From Toxonevra muliebris (taxonomy: Eukaryota > Arthropoda > Insecta > Diptera > Pallopteridae): 64,000 nucleotides of DNA. Positions 47,291 to 58,942 of the stretch are shown here, piece after piece (the stretch's first letter is position 1; each line of letters starts with the position of its first letter). A model generated the notes under the pieces. That model did no database searches, was not told where the DNA came from, and saw only the letters and a program-made list of their open reading frames with translations. Both the position numbers and the translations under genes were made by a program. The stretch is taken from positions 148,756,998-148,820,997 of the forward strand of contig OY829326.1 of assembly GCA_963691655.1 (NCBI GenBank), given 5' to 3'.

Positions 47291-49269
47291 TAGAATCAAA
47301 TAACAACCTAAAGACTACACAAATTTTTCGTGATTCGTCTTGATATGCAACATAGTAACTTTATGCTAGTTAGAAATGAATAAAGTTCTACTGACTTGCC
47401 ACAAATGGAATCTAATTATTTAAAAGTGGAAACTGAAGAACTTTTTCAATGAGTCAAATTTTGTAAACAAAGCTTGAACAAGAGCGTTTTAGTTTTTATT
47501 TAGTTATATATAAACATAAGTGTGGGTAAGCCTTACTTAAACTTATTTGAAAAAATAGCTCCAAATTTGCTTTTGAAATGAAGATTGGTTGGTCAAAAAA
47601 AAGATTCAAAATTGATTCTACAAGACCGTTGCTCTTCGGCTACTTAATAGACTATTACGGGTACAAAAGCACTTGGAATGTTTGAGTCAAACTTTTACCC
47701 AACTTTTCGATTTTTCATTCGCCTCACGCCGTAGTTAAATCGTGGTCTGAACAATGAAAAGTTTCAATAAAAATGTACATTTTGTATTGGAAATAAATAT
47801 ACAAAAAATTATAATTTTAATATTTTTATTTAAACATCAATCTGTTTCCAACCAAAAACTTATATTGTCAGTGTCAATTTAACAAAGATCTGTAATTTTT
47901 TTGATGATATTAAAATTGAAATTCAACCTGATTCATTACCTATAAATGTAGGGTATCAACCGATTGTTGATAACTGAATTGAAACTACTTGTCCAAGTAC
48001 ATACTTCTTTTTAGTAGATTTTAATTAAATTTTGTCTGAAACATTACACTGGTTTACATAATACACCCACATACACATAAAGCTTAAAACATTTGCTTAT
48101 TGTTGCTTCTTTATAGCAGCAACAAAATGTTTACTACCTTCAAGAGTAAATTTTTGGTGACTAAACGGGGGCAAATATGTTAAAAAAATTTTTCAATGAA
48201 AGGTTTTTATGTTCAATTCATTGATTTTGAATGTTAAGTTCACTTTTTTGTGGTTTTATGTCATAAAACAATAAAATTGGTAGTGTTTTTCTTTTTATAT
48301 CCATGCATGTATGCTCAAATATAAACACACTAACATATACTTAAGAATTTCAAATAAAATTCAAAATTCATGCTCTCAATTGGAAAATTCATTGGCAAAT
48401 AAAAAGCGTAAATTTTATGATTTACCACAAAAAAAAAAAAAAAACATCAAGAATACACACATATGTATGTATGAATGCATGGTTTATAGCCTGAAGTAAA
48501 GAGCAAAGAATGAAATATTGGGGTGAGTTGGGTTCACAACATTTGACTTATGTTAAAATAATAAAATCAAATTTTATCTACTACTCCCTTGTTGGTCGTT
48601 GAAAGATTAAAGATTTTATTGCTGCCGCTTCAAGTTTAACCAATCACAGGGGAAGGGGATGAGAATGCGGTTGGAGCACACTCTGATGGGGGATGACAGT
48701 AAAGACAGGAAACGTCACGCCATAAAAAAATAGAAAAATTAAATTTGATTTGGTTTGCTTCGAGGCTTTAAATTAAAAACCATTTCGAGTGTTTTGGTTA
48801 ACATGGCGTATACGCAATATTAAATCTTTTGTATTTTAGAAGTCATTTTTTTTTTTTAAATTCTTCTGCTTTTTCATATCAAAAATGTACCCTAGGGCAT
48901 AATAACCAATGATGTGCCCTAGTTTGTTATTATTGTTGTTGTGATTTTTATTTTGTTGTTTTTTCTTAAGACTCTTCATTTCCTCTATTATTGCTATCAT
49001 CATATACTCTATATACATGCATATGTGTGTACGTAGTTATTGTTATAGTTGTTGTTGTTTTCGTTATTGTAAAACTATGTTTATATGAAACTATTGAGCA
49101 TTTTTTCGACATATTGTCCCTGTTACCGATGCTGCTGTTAAAAAGAAACATACATACATTCTTTACTGCAATATTTGAGAAATCAAACTGTCAAAGTAGA
49201 ACGGATATTGCGTTTTGCTTGTTGATTTTTTGCTTCTTTTTTTATGTAGCTGATATGTGAATTTTGTGA
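47291..49269. other. AT-rich non-coding region
   Basis: No gene recognised. Triplet GTT/TTA patches occur at 48925-49070, and A runs at 48429-48442. Confidence 0.45.
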
Positions 49270-49666
49270 CAGTGGCGTTGGCGGTAGAATAATTAAATTA
49301 TTAAACATTATATAAATAATAATAAACCGCTCCTTTTATAGTAGAGTCAGAGAACAAATTAAATTACTTCCACTCGGTATCATTTTAGTTTTGTGATCAT
49401 TTTAGTTCAGCGATTAATTTAAACGATATTTGAGCTAATATTGTTCCGAAAACTGAAAAAAACACCTTACTTGATTTTTTCTGATTCCTTCAAGAATAGT
49501 TCAAGTACAGGAATATTTATGAGTACAGGAATATTTTTCTCATATTTATATATAAATTCTATTTGAGCAAGTTTTTTTATTATTCATTTTCCATTTCATT
49601 CCATTTTTAATTATTACAATTATTTTTTTTTTTTTTGAAAACTTAAAAATTCCATTACCGCCACTG
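49270..49666. mobile_element. hAT-like MITE with CAGTGGCG ends
   Basis: The left end is CAGTGGCGTTGGCGGTA (49270-49286). The right end in reverse complement is CAGTGGCGGTAATGG (49652-49666). If a 6-bp GGCGTT insert is allowed, the ends agree over about 12 bp (CAGTGGCGGTA). The interior is AT-rich and non-coding. Flanks share only TTTTG (49262-49266 and 49667-49671), so the duplication is uncertain. Confidence 0.55.
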
Positions 49667-50344
49667 TTTTGCTTTTAATACTTTTTATGGCACATCATAT
49701 GAAATCAATTTTATTTAATAAGCGCCTGTGGACGTCAAATATTTTTTGATTGACTTATTCGATGTTTGCACAAAAAAAAGGAACAAAATACTTTTCAAAA
49801 GTTATTAAAAAATAAAAAGTTTTAAGTTTTTTCTCTACAAAATAAATTATTAAAAATGAGAAAGCGAAAGCATTGACAATAAAAATTGAATTTACTTCCA
49901 CAAATTAATATTTTATTTAACGTCTGTAGCTCTTGAAGATCTTGATTTGAAATCAGGGAGCAAGGTGACACTAACGCCAACAAAGAATTATTGTTCAATT
50001 AAAAAATTACACTTCAACCTGAGAAAATGTTCAGGCTAGTAATGTAATGATCTAGTAATGTTAATCCCTAAAGCAAGCACCAATGACTTGTAAGTCAAGC
50101 CTGAAATTAAGTTCTTAATTAAATTTTTGCCAGAAATCGTAGTGACTGTCTTTAAAGTCACTGTAGTGTTAAAACGTGCAATTTCCGGGGTAACCTCAGC
50201 GGATTCCAGTAATCCAGCCAATTAAAAAAAAAATTAAACACTGATAGTTTTTCCGAAACGTTATAAACTTAATTAATTTATTGTGTTGCAAAATAACTCA
50301 ACAATTCAAATGACAAGATTAATAGTAGAAAATAGAACGACCGC
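49667..50344. other. Non-coding spacer
   Basis: Nothing recognised. GC rises from about 49970 onwards. Confidence 0.4.
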
Positions 50345-50715
50345 AAGTTAACTGTAGCACCTGATTAAGCGCTACTACTGACTCCAGACAGACTCCTACT
50401 GACAGACTCCTCTTTCTAGCGCTATGCATCCATCTTATATATTAGTGGGGTATTGTGTATTGGTTAATGGTGTTGGTGACGGTGGAAGGTGCAGGGCGTC
50501 TGAGGGGAAAGGGGCCAGCAGTTCCCACTCTCTACGGCCAGGAGCACACTTCACTGCCACCGTTGTGAATGTGACAGCGATGTTTGTAAGTGGTTGCCAA
50601 CGACGTAGTAACTACTTGCGTTACCACCACCTACAACAGTGTGATGTCTGTATGGTCATCATCTTGCGCTGATGATGACCACACACGATCACAGTTACTG
50701 TCGTACTGATGTGAT
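50345..50715. other. GC-richer island, left half, interrupted by a hAT
   Basis: GC content is clearly above the window average, with repeated pieces such as GACTCC..ACAGACTCCT (50378-50412) and GTGATGTCTG / GATGATGACCACAC. The same style continues after the hAT insertion at 52086-52260 (many TGTG and GATG words). It could be an LTR, a gene-proximal region or an old repeat. No open frame is convincing. Confidence 0.4.
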
Positions 50716-52085
50716 CAGTGTTGCCAGAACGACGATTTTATCGTCATTTTGACGATTTTTTGGCCCAATGACGATATGACGATTTTTGTTGAAAAATTAC
50801 GATTTTTCAGATCAAACTTTTTTGTTTTAAAATCTCTTCTGCTATTTTTATACATTTAGTATATATAGCACAAAGAAAGTTTCCACACACCAAAAAAAAA
50901 AACTTTAACCCCAAAAATCTTCTCAATAATAGAGAGGATTAAATTTATTTTTAAGCTACTAAAAATCTACATAGAAAGTTGTTGAAATAGCAACTATATC
51001 ATGAAGAAAAAAAATGTGATTTTGACTTTTTTGAACTCAATATTACTAAGTGATAGTATGATGTGACAAAAGCAAGTTTCTAAAAGCTTTAATATTCAAA
51101 ATGACCACATTTTTCTCCAACAATTTCAGTGAATTGGTCTTCAATAGCGAAACACAAGAATCCTACATCAATTTAGACTATGTTTCACCAAAAAATTAAC
51201 AATTTTCTTTATTCCTCGACACTGTGAGAAATGCGCCTTAAAAAAAAAATCAATCTGAATCTGCTCTTACATTACCATTTAATGACAAGTCAGGGCTTAG
51301 TCATAATCATTAACAAAAAAAAGCTGTCTTCACCATTATGAACACATTTCAATATTTTTTTACGAAGTATGATGCACAATGGTTTCATTTAAGATAATGA
51401 AAATATTACCTCTTCAGCTTTTCTCTTCAGGAACTGGAACGTCTTTTGAAGGAATAAAGACAAGTTTTTTTTGATATTGATTTCCTTTATGCATGGATTA
51501 AACCAGAGGATTTAATTCTTGAGAAGTTAACAGCATTGATTTCAGAGACAAAACAATATTTTTGGAAAATAAAGATATGGTATTTACATTGGATATTTAC
51601 GTACAAAAATCCTTGTAAGCATCATAAACCGCATAACCTGTGTAAACTTGATTTTAATAATTTACGAATTGTTTTGATTTTAATAATACTGCATTGAAAG
51701 AACAAAGTTTTCTTTAGCCTGGAAAACTAATTTCAAAAGAAGTTAATTCATTACAAAGTTTAATGTCACATTTTCAAAATTTAGGGGACGAAAATTACTT
51801 TCAGAAACTAGATATTGACTTCACGGAGCTACGATGTGTAGATTTTGAGACAATTTTTGATAAGGTGTATGAAATTGCAGCTGAAGAAAGCTTGGAAAGC
51901 TATTTCTAACATAATACGTGGTGATTCAATATTTTCATAAGTCAATTTAAATAAAATTAAGTGCAGAAATCGTTTAAAAAAAGTAAACCAATTTGAGTTT
52001 TTCTCTCTTGACGATTTTTTTGTAAAAATTACGATTTTTTCTTACAATTTTGACGATTTTTGAAGCGAAGTTTCAGGCAACACTG
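50716..52085. mobile_element. hAT-family element with perfect 8-bp target duplication
   Basis: The ends CAGTGTTGCC (50716-50725) and GGCAACACTG (52076-52085) are perfect inverted repeats. The flanking 8-mer GATGTGAT is identical on both sides (50708-50715 and 52086-52093). Both subterminal regions are crowded with TGACGATTTT / ACGATTTTT words in inverted arrangement, likely transposase binding sites. The 1370-bp interior has only a 63-codon stop-free piece (51718-51909). End sequence and 8-bp duplication identify the hAT superfamily. Confidence 0.85.
51718..51909 (+). pseudogene. 63-codon stop-free coding remnant inside the hAT
   Basis: The frame runs without a stop from just after a TAG to TAA at 51907-51909. 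It contains SLMSHFQNLGDENYFQKLDI and CVDFETIFDKVYEIAAEESL. Composition is protein-like and unlike the surrounding AT-rich DNA, and its place at the right part of a hAT suggests the tail of the element's own protein. I do not recognise a domain. Confidence 0.5.
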
Positions 52086-52744
52086 GATGTGATTGTTCTG
52101 CAGTTGTGATGAACTAAGGTGAGGAACAGTGATGCTTGAGTGTGTGTGTATCACTGATTAGTGTGGTCAGTTTGTGTTATGAGGTATTGATGTGGGTAAC
52201 CGTGGTGACTGCGTGTGTGCTAGATATTAGTTATGGTGAATAGCTTAAGTAGAATATAAGTAAAGAATGTAAATAAATTCAGAATATATATAAAATGACA
52301 ATAATAAAAAAATAGTGAAGTTTGCTTATAACGACGCTTCGTTATAGTGTTAATGTTAGTAAAAAGTTTTGAAGCCATAGATCCCAAGTCTAAAAATTAA
52401 TAAACAAAATCAACCTATCCGTTGTACTTGTGAACGGTGCCATTTTGATTGCAAATTTACGCATTGTCAATATAAATTAAAGAAGCTAATTTGGAAATGA
52501 AAATCAAAAATACACGATTCTCAGCTCATAATAGCCTAAAAATTGAAGTCGGATTCAAGAGAAAGCAAAGCAATTACACCGATAGTTCTTCAAGTCGCAC
52601 ACTACCTGTTCATCGTCGTTGTCGTTCACAAGAGTTGTGTCCTGTCAGTACACTAACCATTAACATGCTGCGGAATCTATTTAATTTAAGCATAAAAGCT
52701 GTAATTAAAAAGCGGTGTAACATAGCATTTATCCCATAGCATTG
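52086..52744. other. Continuation of GC-richer island, then AT-rich spacer
   Basis: 52086-52260 continues the island cut by the hAT insertion. A hairpin ATAACGACGCTTCGTTAT lies at 52329-52346. 52491-52739 can be read as 82 codons with no recognised domain; I do not call it a gene. Confidence 0.35.
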
Positions 52745-52769
52745 TCTACTTTTACAAAGACTTTGGCAT

Positions 52770-53145
52770 TAGTGTCCGTTCTAGAGCCGCCCGAAAAATG
52801 CAACAACTTACGCTCCCTAACTCTGGTGATAAATTCAGCCATTCATCAATGGTAGAAAATCGCATTACATATCTTCCAGCCCATAGCTCGTTGGAACCCT
52901 TAAACAATTGCGTTTAAGCCACCAGCTAGTCTTTCATTGGTTATCCTTTGACAAAAGTATCAAGTGGTGGCTGAGCAAATAGGGCATTTAAGGCATAGTT
53001 GGTAGTACTCCAGTAATATTAATCGAAACAGTTTTCCTATTCTTAAACCTGCCCCATCAGGCTACTGCCGCATAAGTTATGATCGCATCAACACGGTATA
53101 TACCCAAAAGATTTTATTCGGTGATAGTCCCCACGTTTTGACAAA
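52770..53145 (-). pseudogene. LOA-like LINE reverse-transcriptase thumb fragment
   Basis: Minus-strand frames from 53143 downward give TWGLSPNKIFWVYTVLMR, then AIITYAAVA-WGRF, SINITGVLPTMP, then after a frameshift ALNALFAQPPLDTFVKG, and later FSTIDEWLNLSPELGSVSCC. This order (WGLSP, the Y-AVVRPIxTYAAVVWW block, ITGALRTTP, ALxxLLxLPPLD) is that of the region between the palm and RNase H of LOA/R1-type LINEs. Several stops and two frameshifts. It may be the same family as the copies at 41952 and 45581, but does not overlap them in coverage. Confidence 0.75.
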
Positions 53146-53940
53146 ATCACCGTTGTACTATCAGAAAACTGAAAGTCCACGTGATGCTTTTGCTTCAAAG
53201 TACTTCGACAATAAGAGCTTAATATTCTGGATTACATCCAGATATTTTAAGTTATTGTTAAGTTGAAATGTATCACTATTAGGCAACGGCAGCGATAATT
53301 CAGAATAAAATAAATGAGGCACTTCACTTATCCTAAAAAAATTGAAATTTCTTGGCTCGACTCGATATCAGAACATTTCGAAAGAGTTGTGATTAAAAGG
53401 TTTTTAATTCCAAGGTCTGAGAGCATACAATTTTACTCTGAGATTTTCGAGTCATTATCCCTTCCCTGCCCAGCAAGGCAAAAAATTAAAAAATACTCAA
53501 GAATAACATTCTTCATTCTGAACAATTCTTGTTCTATGACCTTTTCATTATCTTAATTATAGGTGCTAAAATCTGGAAAAGTATTTTTTCACATAAAAAT
53601 GGCAATAACATTTGATAGCTAGCGTTTTCTAATTCAGTTATATATGCGCATCGATACAGAAAGCTGCAATCTACGAAACCTATATTGTGGTTTGGATGTT
53701 GGACTTAAGATGGCGCTACTACTACTACTGTATGGTAGTGGTGGGACCATATACGGTAGCATGGACAGGGAAGGGTTAAGTATGTAGAGTATGTAGAGTA
53801 TGATGAGGTTTCCCCATATAAATTTCAATGCCAAGAGAAACCGAAATTCTAAGTTCAAATTGCATATATTTTCATTCTGAAAGTTTTGAAATCCAGAATA
53901 AAGTAAGAAAGTGTTTTTCTCAGAATATTCTTAAGAGAAA
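53146..53940. other. AT-rich non-coding spacer
   Basis: A short AGTATGTAG triplicate lies at about 53781-53803. No gene recognised. Confidence 0.4.
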
Positions 53941-54520
53941 GAACCTGAAGTTCCACGAAGTAAGCTCATTTAATTTCATTCTAAAACACCTAAAATCAGA
54001 ATAACCTAAAAGGAGAATTTCATGAGACTATTCTAAGCATAAAATATGTTGAAACGACACTTTAGAAACTCAACAGAAACATGTCTGAAAAAGAATTTAT
54101 GCTATTTTATTTTTTTTACCAAATTTAGAAGACAATGAGGAATATCCTTACACATTTTATTGGCACAAGAAACTCATATCTGTGAAGCTTCAAAAAATAA
54201 TTGAAAATAAAATCTCAGAAAGTTCTTTACTAAAAAAATTATAGAGTTCTAGGATTGGGTCAATTTAATTCCATTTTATAGGACTTAAAATGCATAACAA
54301 AGTAAAGGAGAATTTCTTGAGATAGTTTTTAGCTTTTATTCCCATAAAATTTCGTTATAAGGGACTTAAGCTAAAAAAAATGGAACGGAATTGGATTACG
54401 ATTAACATTAGAAAGTTTTATGACAGAAATTACTAAAATTCCAAGACCTTTTTCATGCAGTTTTATTCTAAAAGGTTTGATATAATAAATAAAATATAGT
54501 GGGAAGATGATTTCTCAGAA
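53941..54520. repeat. Degenerate repeat, three long diverged units
   Basis: Related text appears at about 53951-54023, 54247-54321 and 54438-54518. Each runs TTCCA.GA / TTTAATT(C)CATTCTA / GACTTAAAAT / AATAA..AAA / GGAGAATTTC.TGAGA. Units are spaced irregularly (about 190-300 bp), with diverged filler. Unknown family. Confidence 0.5.
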
Positions 54521-57137
54521 ACTTTTCAGCCTGACGAGGCTAAAATTTCACTATTTGAAATAATATACCTATAAGGATTTCAGTGTGAAATCCCAAAGAT
54601 CTATAATCCAATTACACCTTACAAATTCATTGTTAGGAGCTTAAATAACAAAGGAGATAAAAAAGAGTGTAAACAAAAAATTAAATTCCATCATCTGAGT
54701 CAACATCTGCCAACAAATAATTGGATGTATTTTTTAGATAATTTCTAAAAAATACATCCATTCTGAATGGTCTGGAAATGTATAGAAAAATAAAGTTACT
54801 GCTAGCCCTGGATATTCTATTATATTCTATTATATTCTATTATATTTTATTATTTTCAATTATATTCTATTATATTCTCTAAGAAGGACATTCATAATTT
54901 GACAAATCTGATCCTATGCAGAAAGGTTCATTTAAGTACATTTTCAAAAACTGAAAAAAAAAAAATTATTTTGCTTAAACTCTTAACTATCAGAGGCTTA
55001 GATTATGTTTTTATGAATCAATAATTTTTATAATTTTTAACAAAACATAAAATTTTTACAACCTCTACATAGCACGCACTCCAATTTTATAAACTTTATG
55101 CTAGAAATTATGAAAAATTCAGATTTTTATAGTTAAACTAAAATGCCATAACTTTCTCCTGAAAATTTTATGAAGAACAAAACGAAAAAGAAAGGACGAG
55201 GTCTATAATAATATTCCTAACTAATTTATGAGCACAAACAATCTCGTTTTTCAACACAATCACAATGGACCATTTAAAAACGTTTTCACAATTTCACACA
55301 TTTCCACACACACACACACACAAACAAACATATACTTAGCGTACCTAAAAAGTACTTCCGGTAAATAATTTAAACGCACACATGTGAACAAGCGTAGCGC
55401 TAAGCAGCCATTATACACACTAACACACATACAGCGACAGCGGAAGGCGATTATCAGATATTTCATACAAACACACACAGATGCAGACATTCTCATATAT
55501 ATGTATATAACATTGTATGAGTATGAAGCACACACATTTATTGCCAAAATGAAATGACAATGTCGTCGCACAAATTTTTGCGAGTTTTGTTATTCATTGT
55601 AGCCAGCGAACAACGGATACGATGGCGGATACGGAAGTATGTGATAAGATGGCGCTCATATGGTTTGACGGTTCGTTTACGCCCTTCACACTCACACTCA
55701 TGCAAAACACACACTCTCGTATAATTTTTTAATGAAAAGTATATGTTTTTTTTTTGTGTTTTTGGTACTATGTAGAATACAATTGATGATTTTAACGACT
55801 TTACAGCTGCTGCTGCTGCGAAAATTTTTCAGCATAAATTCCTTCACACACACACACACAAACCCGAAACGAAGGAGATATGCCAAGGACACACGTGAAA
55901 GAGGGTGCTGGAAATACAAGAGAATGGTAAGGATAGAAGAAAACGAAGCGTGCAGCAAGTGCGCATCTTTTGTGTTGAACTTTTGCGTAAGATTACTGCA
56001 GTAAATTGCGGAAAATTTATTTTCTAAATTGTCGGATGTGTAAAAGTATTTGTGAGTATGAATGTTTGTGTGTATGTGTCGGAAGGTGAAGTATGCAATA
56101 GTGTATGTAAGAAGTAAAGAAGTAGCGGTGATGAAGCTCGTCAATTAATCAGTTGAATGGGTTTTGCTAAATTGAAATTTTATGACTTTATGTATGTATT
56201 TATGTGTGTGACTTTGTAAGCCAGATGCCTTTAAAAATTAAATATTTATTTATTTATATAGGTGCATAAAATTGCGCATACACACTCAAACTCAAAACGA
56301 GATAAGATGCACTGCCATAAAAATAAAATAAAGAAAAGATATTGCGCTGTTGCAGCTAAAAAAGTTTATGAAGCCAATTAAATTATAAAGCACTTTGGTT
56401 TGCTAAGTTTTAATTTTAAATTCTTTTAAGATGATTGGATAATTTTGCTGACTAATACAATCTACGATTTAATTAAGAAAATTTAGTGCACTGAACAGTG
56501 GAACGAAATGTTTAACATTGAGACTAAAATTCTATAACTTTTAAGTACGCAATCGACTTTTGATTATAGACTTCACTTATGGGATATCAAAAACAATATG
56601 ATTAGCATTCAAATTCGACATAATCTTAGAAGTAATAAGCATCATATTAATATAGAAATTCCATGTTACTTTAGCAATTGGCCACTACTTCCTCCTTTTT
56701 TTACGGCACAACAGTTTTTGAAGTGAAACTTCTTATCTCTTGTCCCTAGAGTAAAACCAACCGAATGTGACGTCGCGCGTATATTTGCAATGCGACATAA
56801 TTTTGTCGAGCAATGTGCATGAGGGGCTAAATATCAATATTCCGTAACTGAATTCACGAGCAAACTATATAATAAACGATTCATAAATAGTTTTAATTCA
56901 ATATAACATATTAATTACACACACACGCCTATGGCAGAAAGAACAATGTGTAGCGTCGCCATCATAAAGTTTATGACAGTTATACATTTCACATACAGAT
57001 GGCGCAAATGTCAAAGGAATTACATGAAGATGTCGCACACAAAAAGATTTCATCTACAATTGTCATCGAAATTACCGGTACAGAGTTGCAATTTTTGTTC
57101 TAGCATTAATCCCAAAAAAAAAACTTGGTTGTGTATT
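54521..57137. other. Non-coding region with microsatellites
   Basis: It contains a 10-bp TATTCTATTA microsatellite at about 54819-54870, CA runs at 55306-55322 and 55846-55861, and a GCT/CTG patch at 55805-55820. 56700-57130 includes GAAGTGAAACTTCTT, a motif also found in the palindrome that follows. No exon recognised. Confidence 0.45.
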
Positions 57138-57314
57138 AACGAACACAAGGCAGAAGTGAAACTTCTTGTGAACTAAACAAAACACAATTAAATGAAATTA
57201 AAAAACACAAGCCAATGAAGTAAAAAATTTAGCGATTGAAAAATTTCATTTGCTTGTTATTTGCTTGTGTTTCGTTTAGTTCACAAGAAGTTTCACTTCT
57301 GCCTTGTGTTCGTT
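57138..57314. repeat. Long palindrome: 49-bp arms, 48 of 49 matching
   Basis: The left arm (57138-57186) starts AACGAACACAAGGCAGAAGT and continues GAAACTTCTTGTGAACTAAA. The right arm (57266-57314) is its reverse complement with one mismatch (CAAAACACA against CGAAACACA). The spacer is 79 bp. Each arm contains the near-palindrome AGAAGTGAAACTTCT. It could be a 177-bp MITE with long terminal repeats. It abuts the truncated SINE A on its right. Confidence 0.9.
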
Positions 57315-57527
57315 TCCTCATTCATTCATGTTGTGTGAGTCACTAGGGTGGATTGAAAGTTTTTTGTGGCAATTTTTACTCTTGGAGGTTTGCAATTTCC
57401 ACCCAAGAGGTGGGGCCGTCTAGAACAATTTTTATTTTCTATTTTTGATTTTTGAGTATGCCGAGCATTGAACTCGGGCATCCTGCATCCAGTAAAGTAA
57501 CCACTAGGTTACGGCCATTCCTTTGAG
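57315..57527 (-). mobile_element. tRNA-derived SINE, family A, minus strand, 3' truncated
   Basis: On the minus strand the head reads GGCCGTAACCTAGTGGTTAC (A box) and GAGTTCAATGCTCGG (B-box region), then A-rich linker, then CACCTCTTGGGTGGAAATTG, AAACCTCCAAGAGTAAAAA, and the tail motif CACACAACATGAATG. Compared with the copy at 5969, the part holding ATTCGGATTCGGC…TAGGTCC is deleted and the distal tail is cut at the palindrome. Confidence 0.75.
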
Positions 57528-57689
57528 TCTTATTTGATCAGTCATTTATTGAACATTCTTGATCATTTCACATATGCACATGGGAGCACTTTTTGAGAAG
57601 AGGGGGCCTGACATCAGTTATGTATTTTTTTTAAAACATACTCCTCCGAATTTATATTTTCATAAAATTTTTACTAAACTTTACTTCTA

Positions 57690-58112
57690 AGGCCCCTTTT
57701 GAGTATTTTTTAGATCGAAATATAAGCCAAAGCAGGTTCCTTGCACAAAATTTCAACCAAATCGATCAGTACAAAGGAAAATTTAAATTTTCCTCAACTT
57801 TTCTAACCTTGCTCATGAACCCCCTTTGAAATATTTTTAAATCAAAATCGACGTCAAAAATGGATTTCATGGCACAGAAAACAATAGTATACAAAATTTC
57901 AATAAAATTTGTCTATAGATGACGCTCCAATACCAGGATAAATAATTGGTATGAGAGCAAGTCGTAAATACATTCGAAAAAAATACTACAACAGTGACAT
58001 AAACGCATATTTGTTACCGCCTAATTTTGTTGAAATTTTGTGTGCTATGGTTTTTTAGGCCAAGGAACTCATTTTTAGTATCGATTTTTAGTTAAAAACT
58101 ATTCTAAAGGGG
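57690..58112. repeat. Three ~100-bp related units, one inverted
   Basis: Units at about 57690-57770, 57818-57918 and, inverted, 58010-58112 share CCCCCTTTGA.ATATTTTTA, then ATCGA….AAAAATG..TTCCTTGGC, then ACAAAATTTCAA.AAAAT. The second and third form an inverted pair separated by about 90 bp. No family name known to me. Confidence 0.65.
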
Positions 58113-58130
58113 GCTCCGGAGCAAAAGTTA

Positions 58131-58942
58131 GTCGTGTTAGGCGACTTTAATCCCAAAGTTGTCAAGGAGCGTCTCTTTGGTCCTACAATGGGAAAATTCA
58201 GTCACCGCGATACGGAACATGACAATTAAGGAGTAGCACCAAGTTCCAACATCTTGATTTTCATTCAAGGCCACCTGTTAAAAAAAAACACGAAACCAAA
58301 TAGATCACGTTGTGATCAACGGAATGCACTCTTCCAATGTACTAGGCATAGGCACGATACGTGATGCAAACATCGACCAATACTAAGAGGCAGCCAAGGT
58401 CCGCACACGTCTCTGTGCAGCAAATCGCGTACAGATACGGTGTCATGCTGATCGCATACTCTGATGCTATTGATATCATTGGCACCAACGTGCGAGCAGT
58501 CAGTCCACCATTCTCCAACTTGATAAAGCAGTCTCGTCGAATAGGTTTAATGGTGAACGATGATAAGATGAAATATCTTGTATCAACAAAGAAAGAGTCA
58601 CGATGTCTTGGACAAAATGTCACTTATTTCAATTATACTTCTGAAGTCGTCAGGGATTTTGTCTACCTAAGATCCAGCATCAACAACATCAATATTATCT
58701 CCCTTGAGATCAAGCAGAAATTAACCCTTGCCAAAGAATATTACTATGGGCTCAGTAGGTAATTGAGATGCAAAGCCCTCTCTCGACAGACAAAAACAAA
58801 GCTCTATATGCCTCTCATCCTTCCCGTCCTAATATATGGGACTGAGGCGTGGACATTAACCACCAAGGATGAGAGGCTGTTAGGTGCGTTCGAGAGGAAG
58901 ATGCTTCGTATCTTTGTTGAGTGGATGGATGAAAACACTTGA
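58131..58942 (+). pseudogene. RTE-type LINE remnant with internal deletion
   Basis: The first part is the endonuclease end: VVLGDFNPKVVKERLFGPTM (58131 on), then NQIDHVVINGMHSSNVLGIG and EAAKVRTRLCAANRV (to about 58430). It jumps directly to the reverse-transcriptase active site LIAYSDAIDIIG (YADD changed to YSDA), then DFVYLRSSINNINIISLEIK, KALSRQTKTKLYMPLILPVL, IYGTEAWTLTTKDERLLGAF, ERKMLRIF, stop at 58940. Thus most of the RT fingers and palm are deleted in one step, with several frameshifts and stops. It is dead. The same type of element lies at 39045-41041 on the other strand. Confidence 0.88.

Noticed and set aside
52491..52739. 82-codon gene next to the LINE fragment
   Set aside because: No recognised domain; composition is compatible with chance in a GC-shifted patch.
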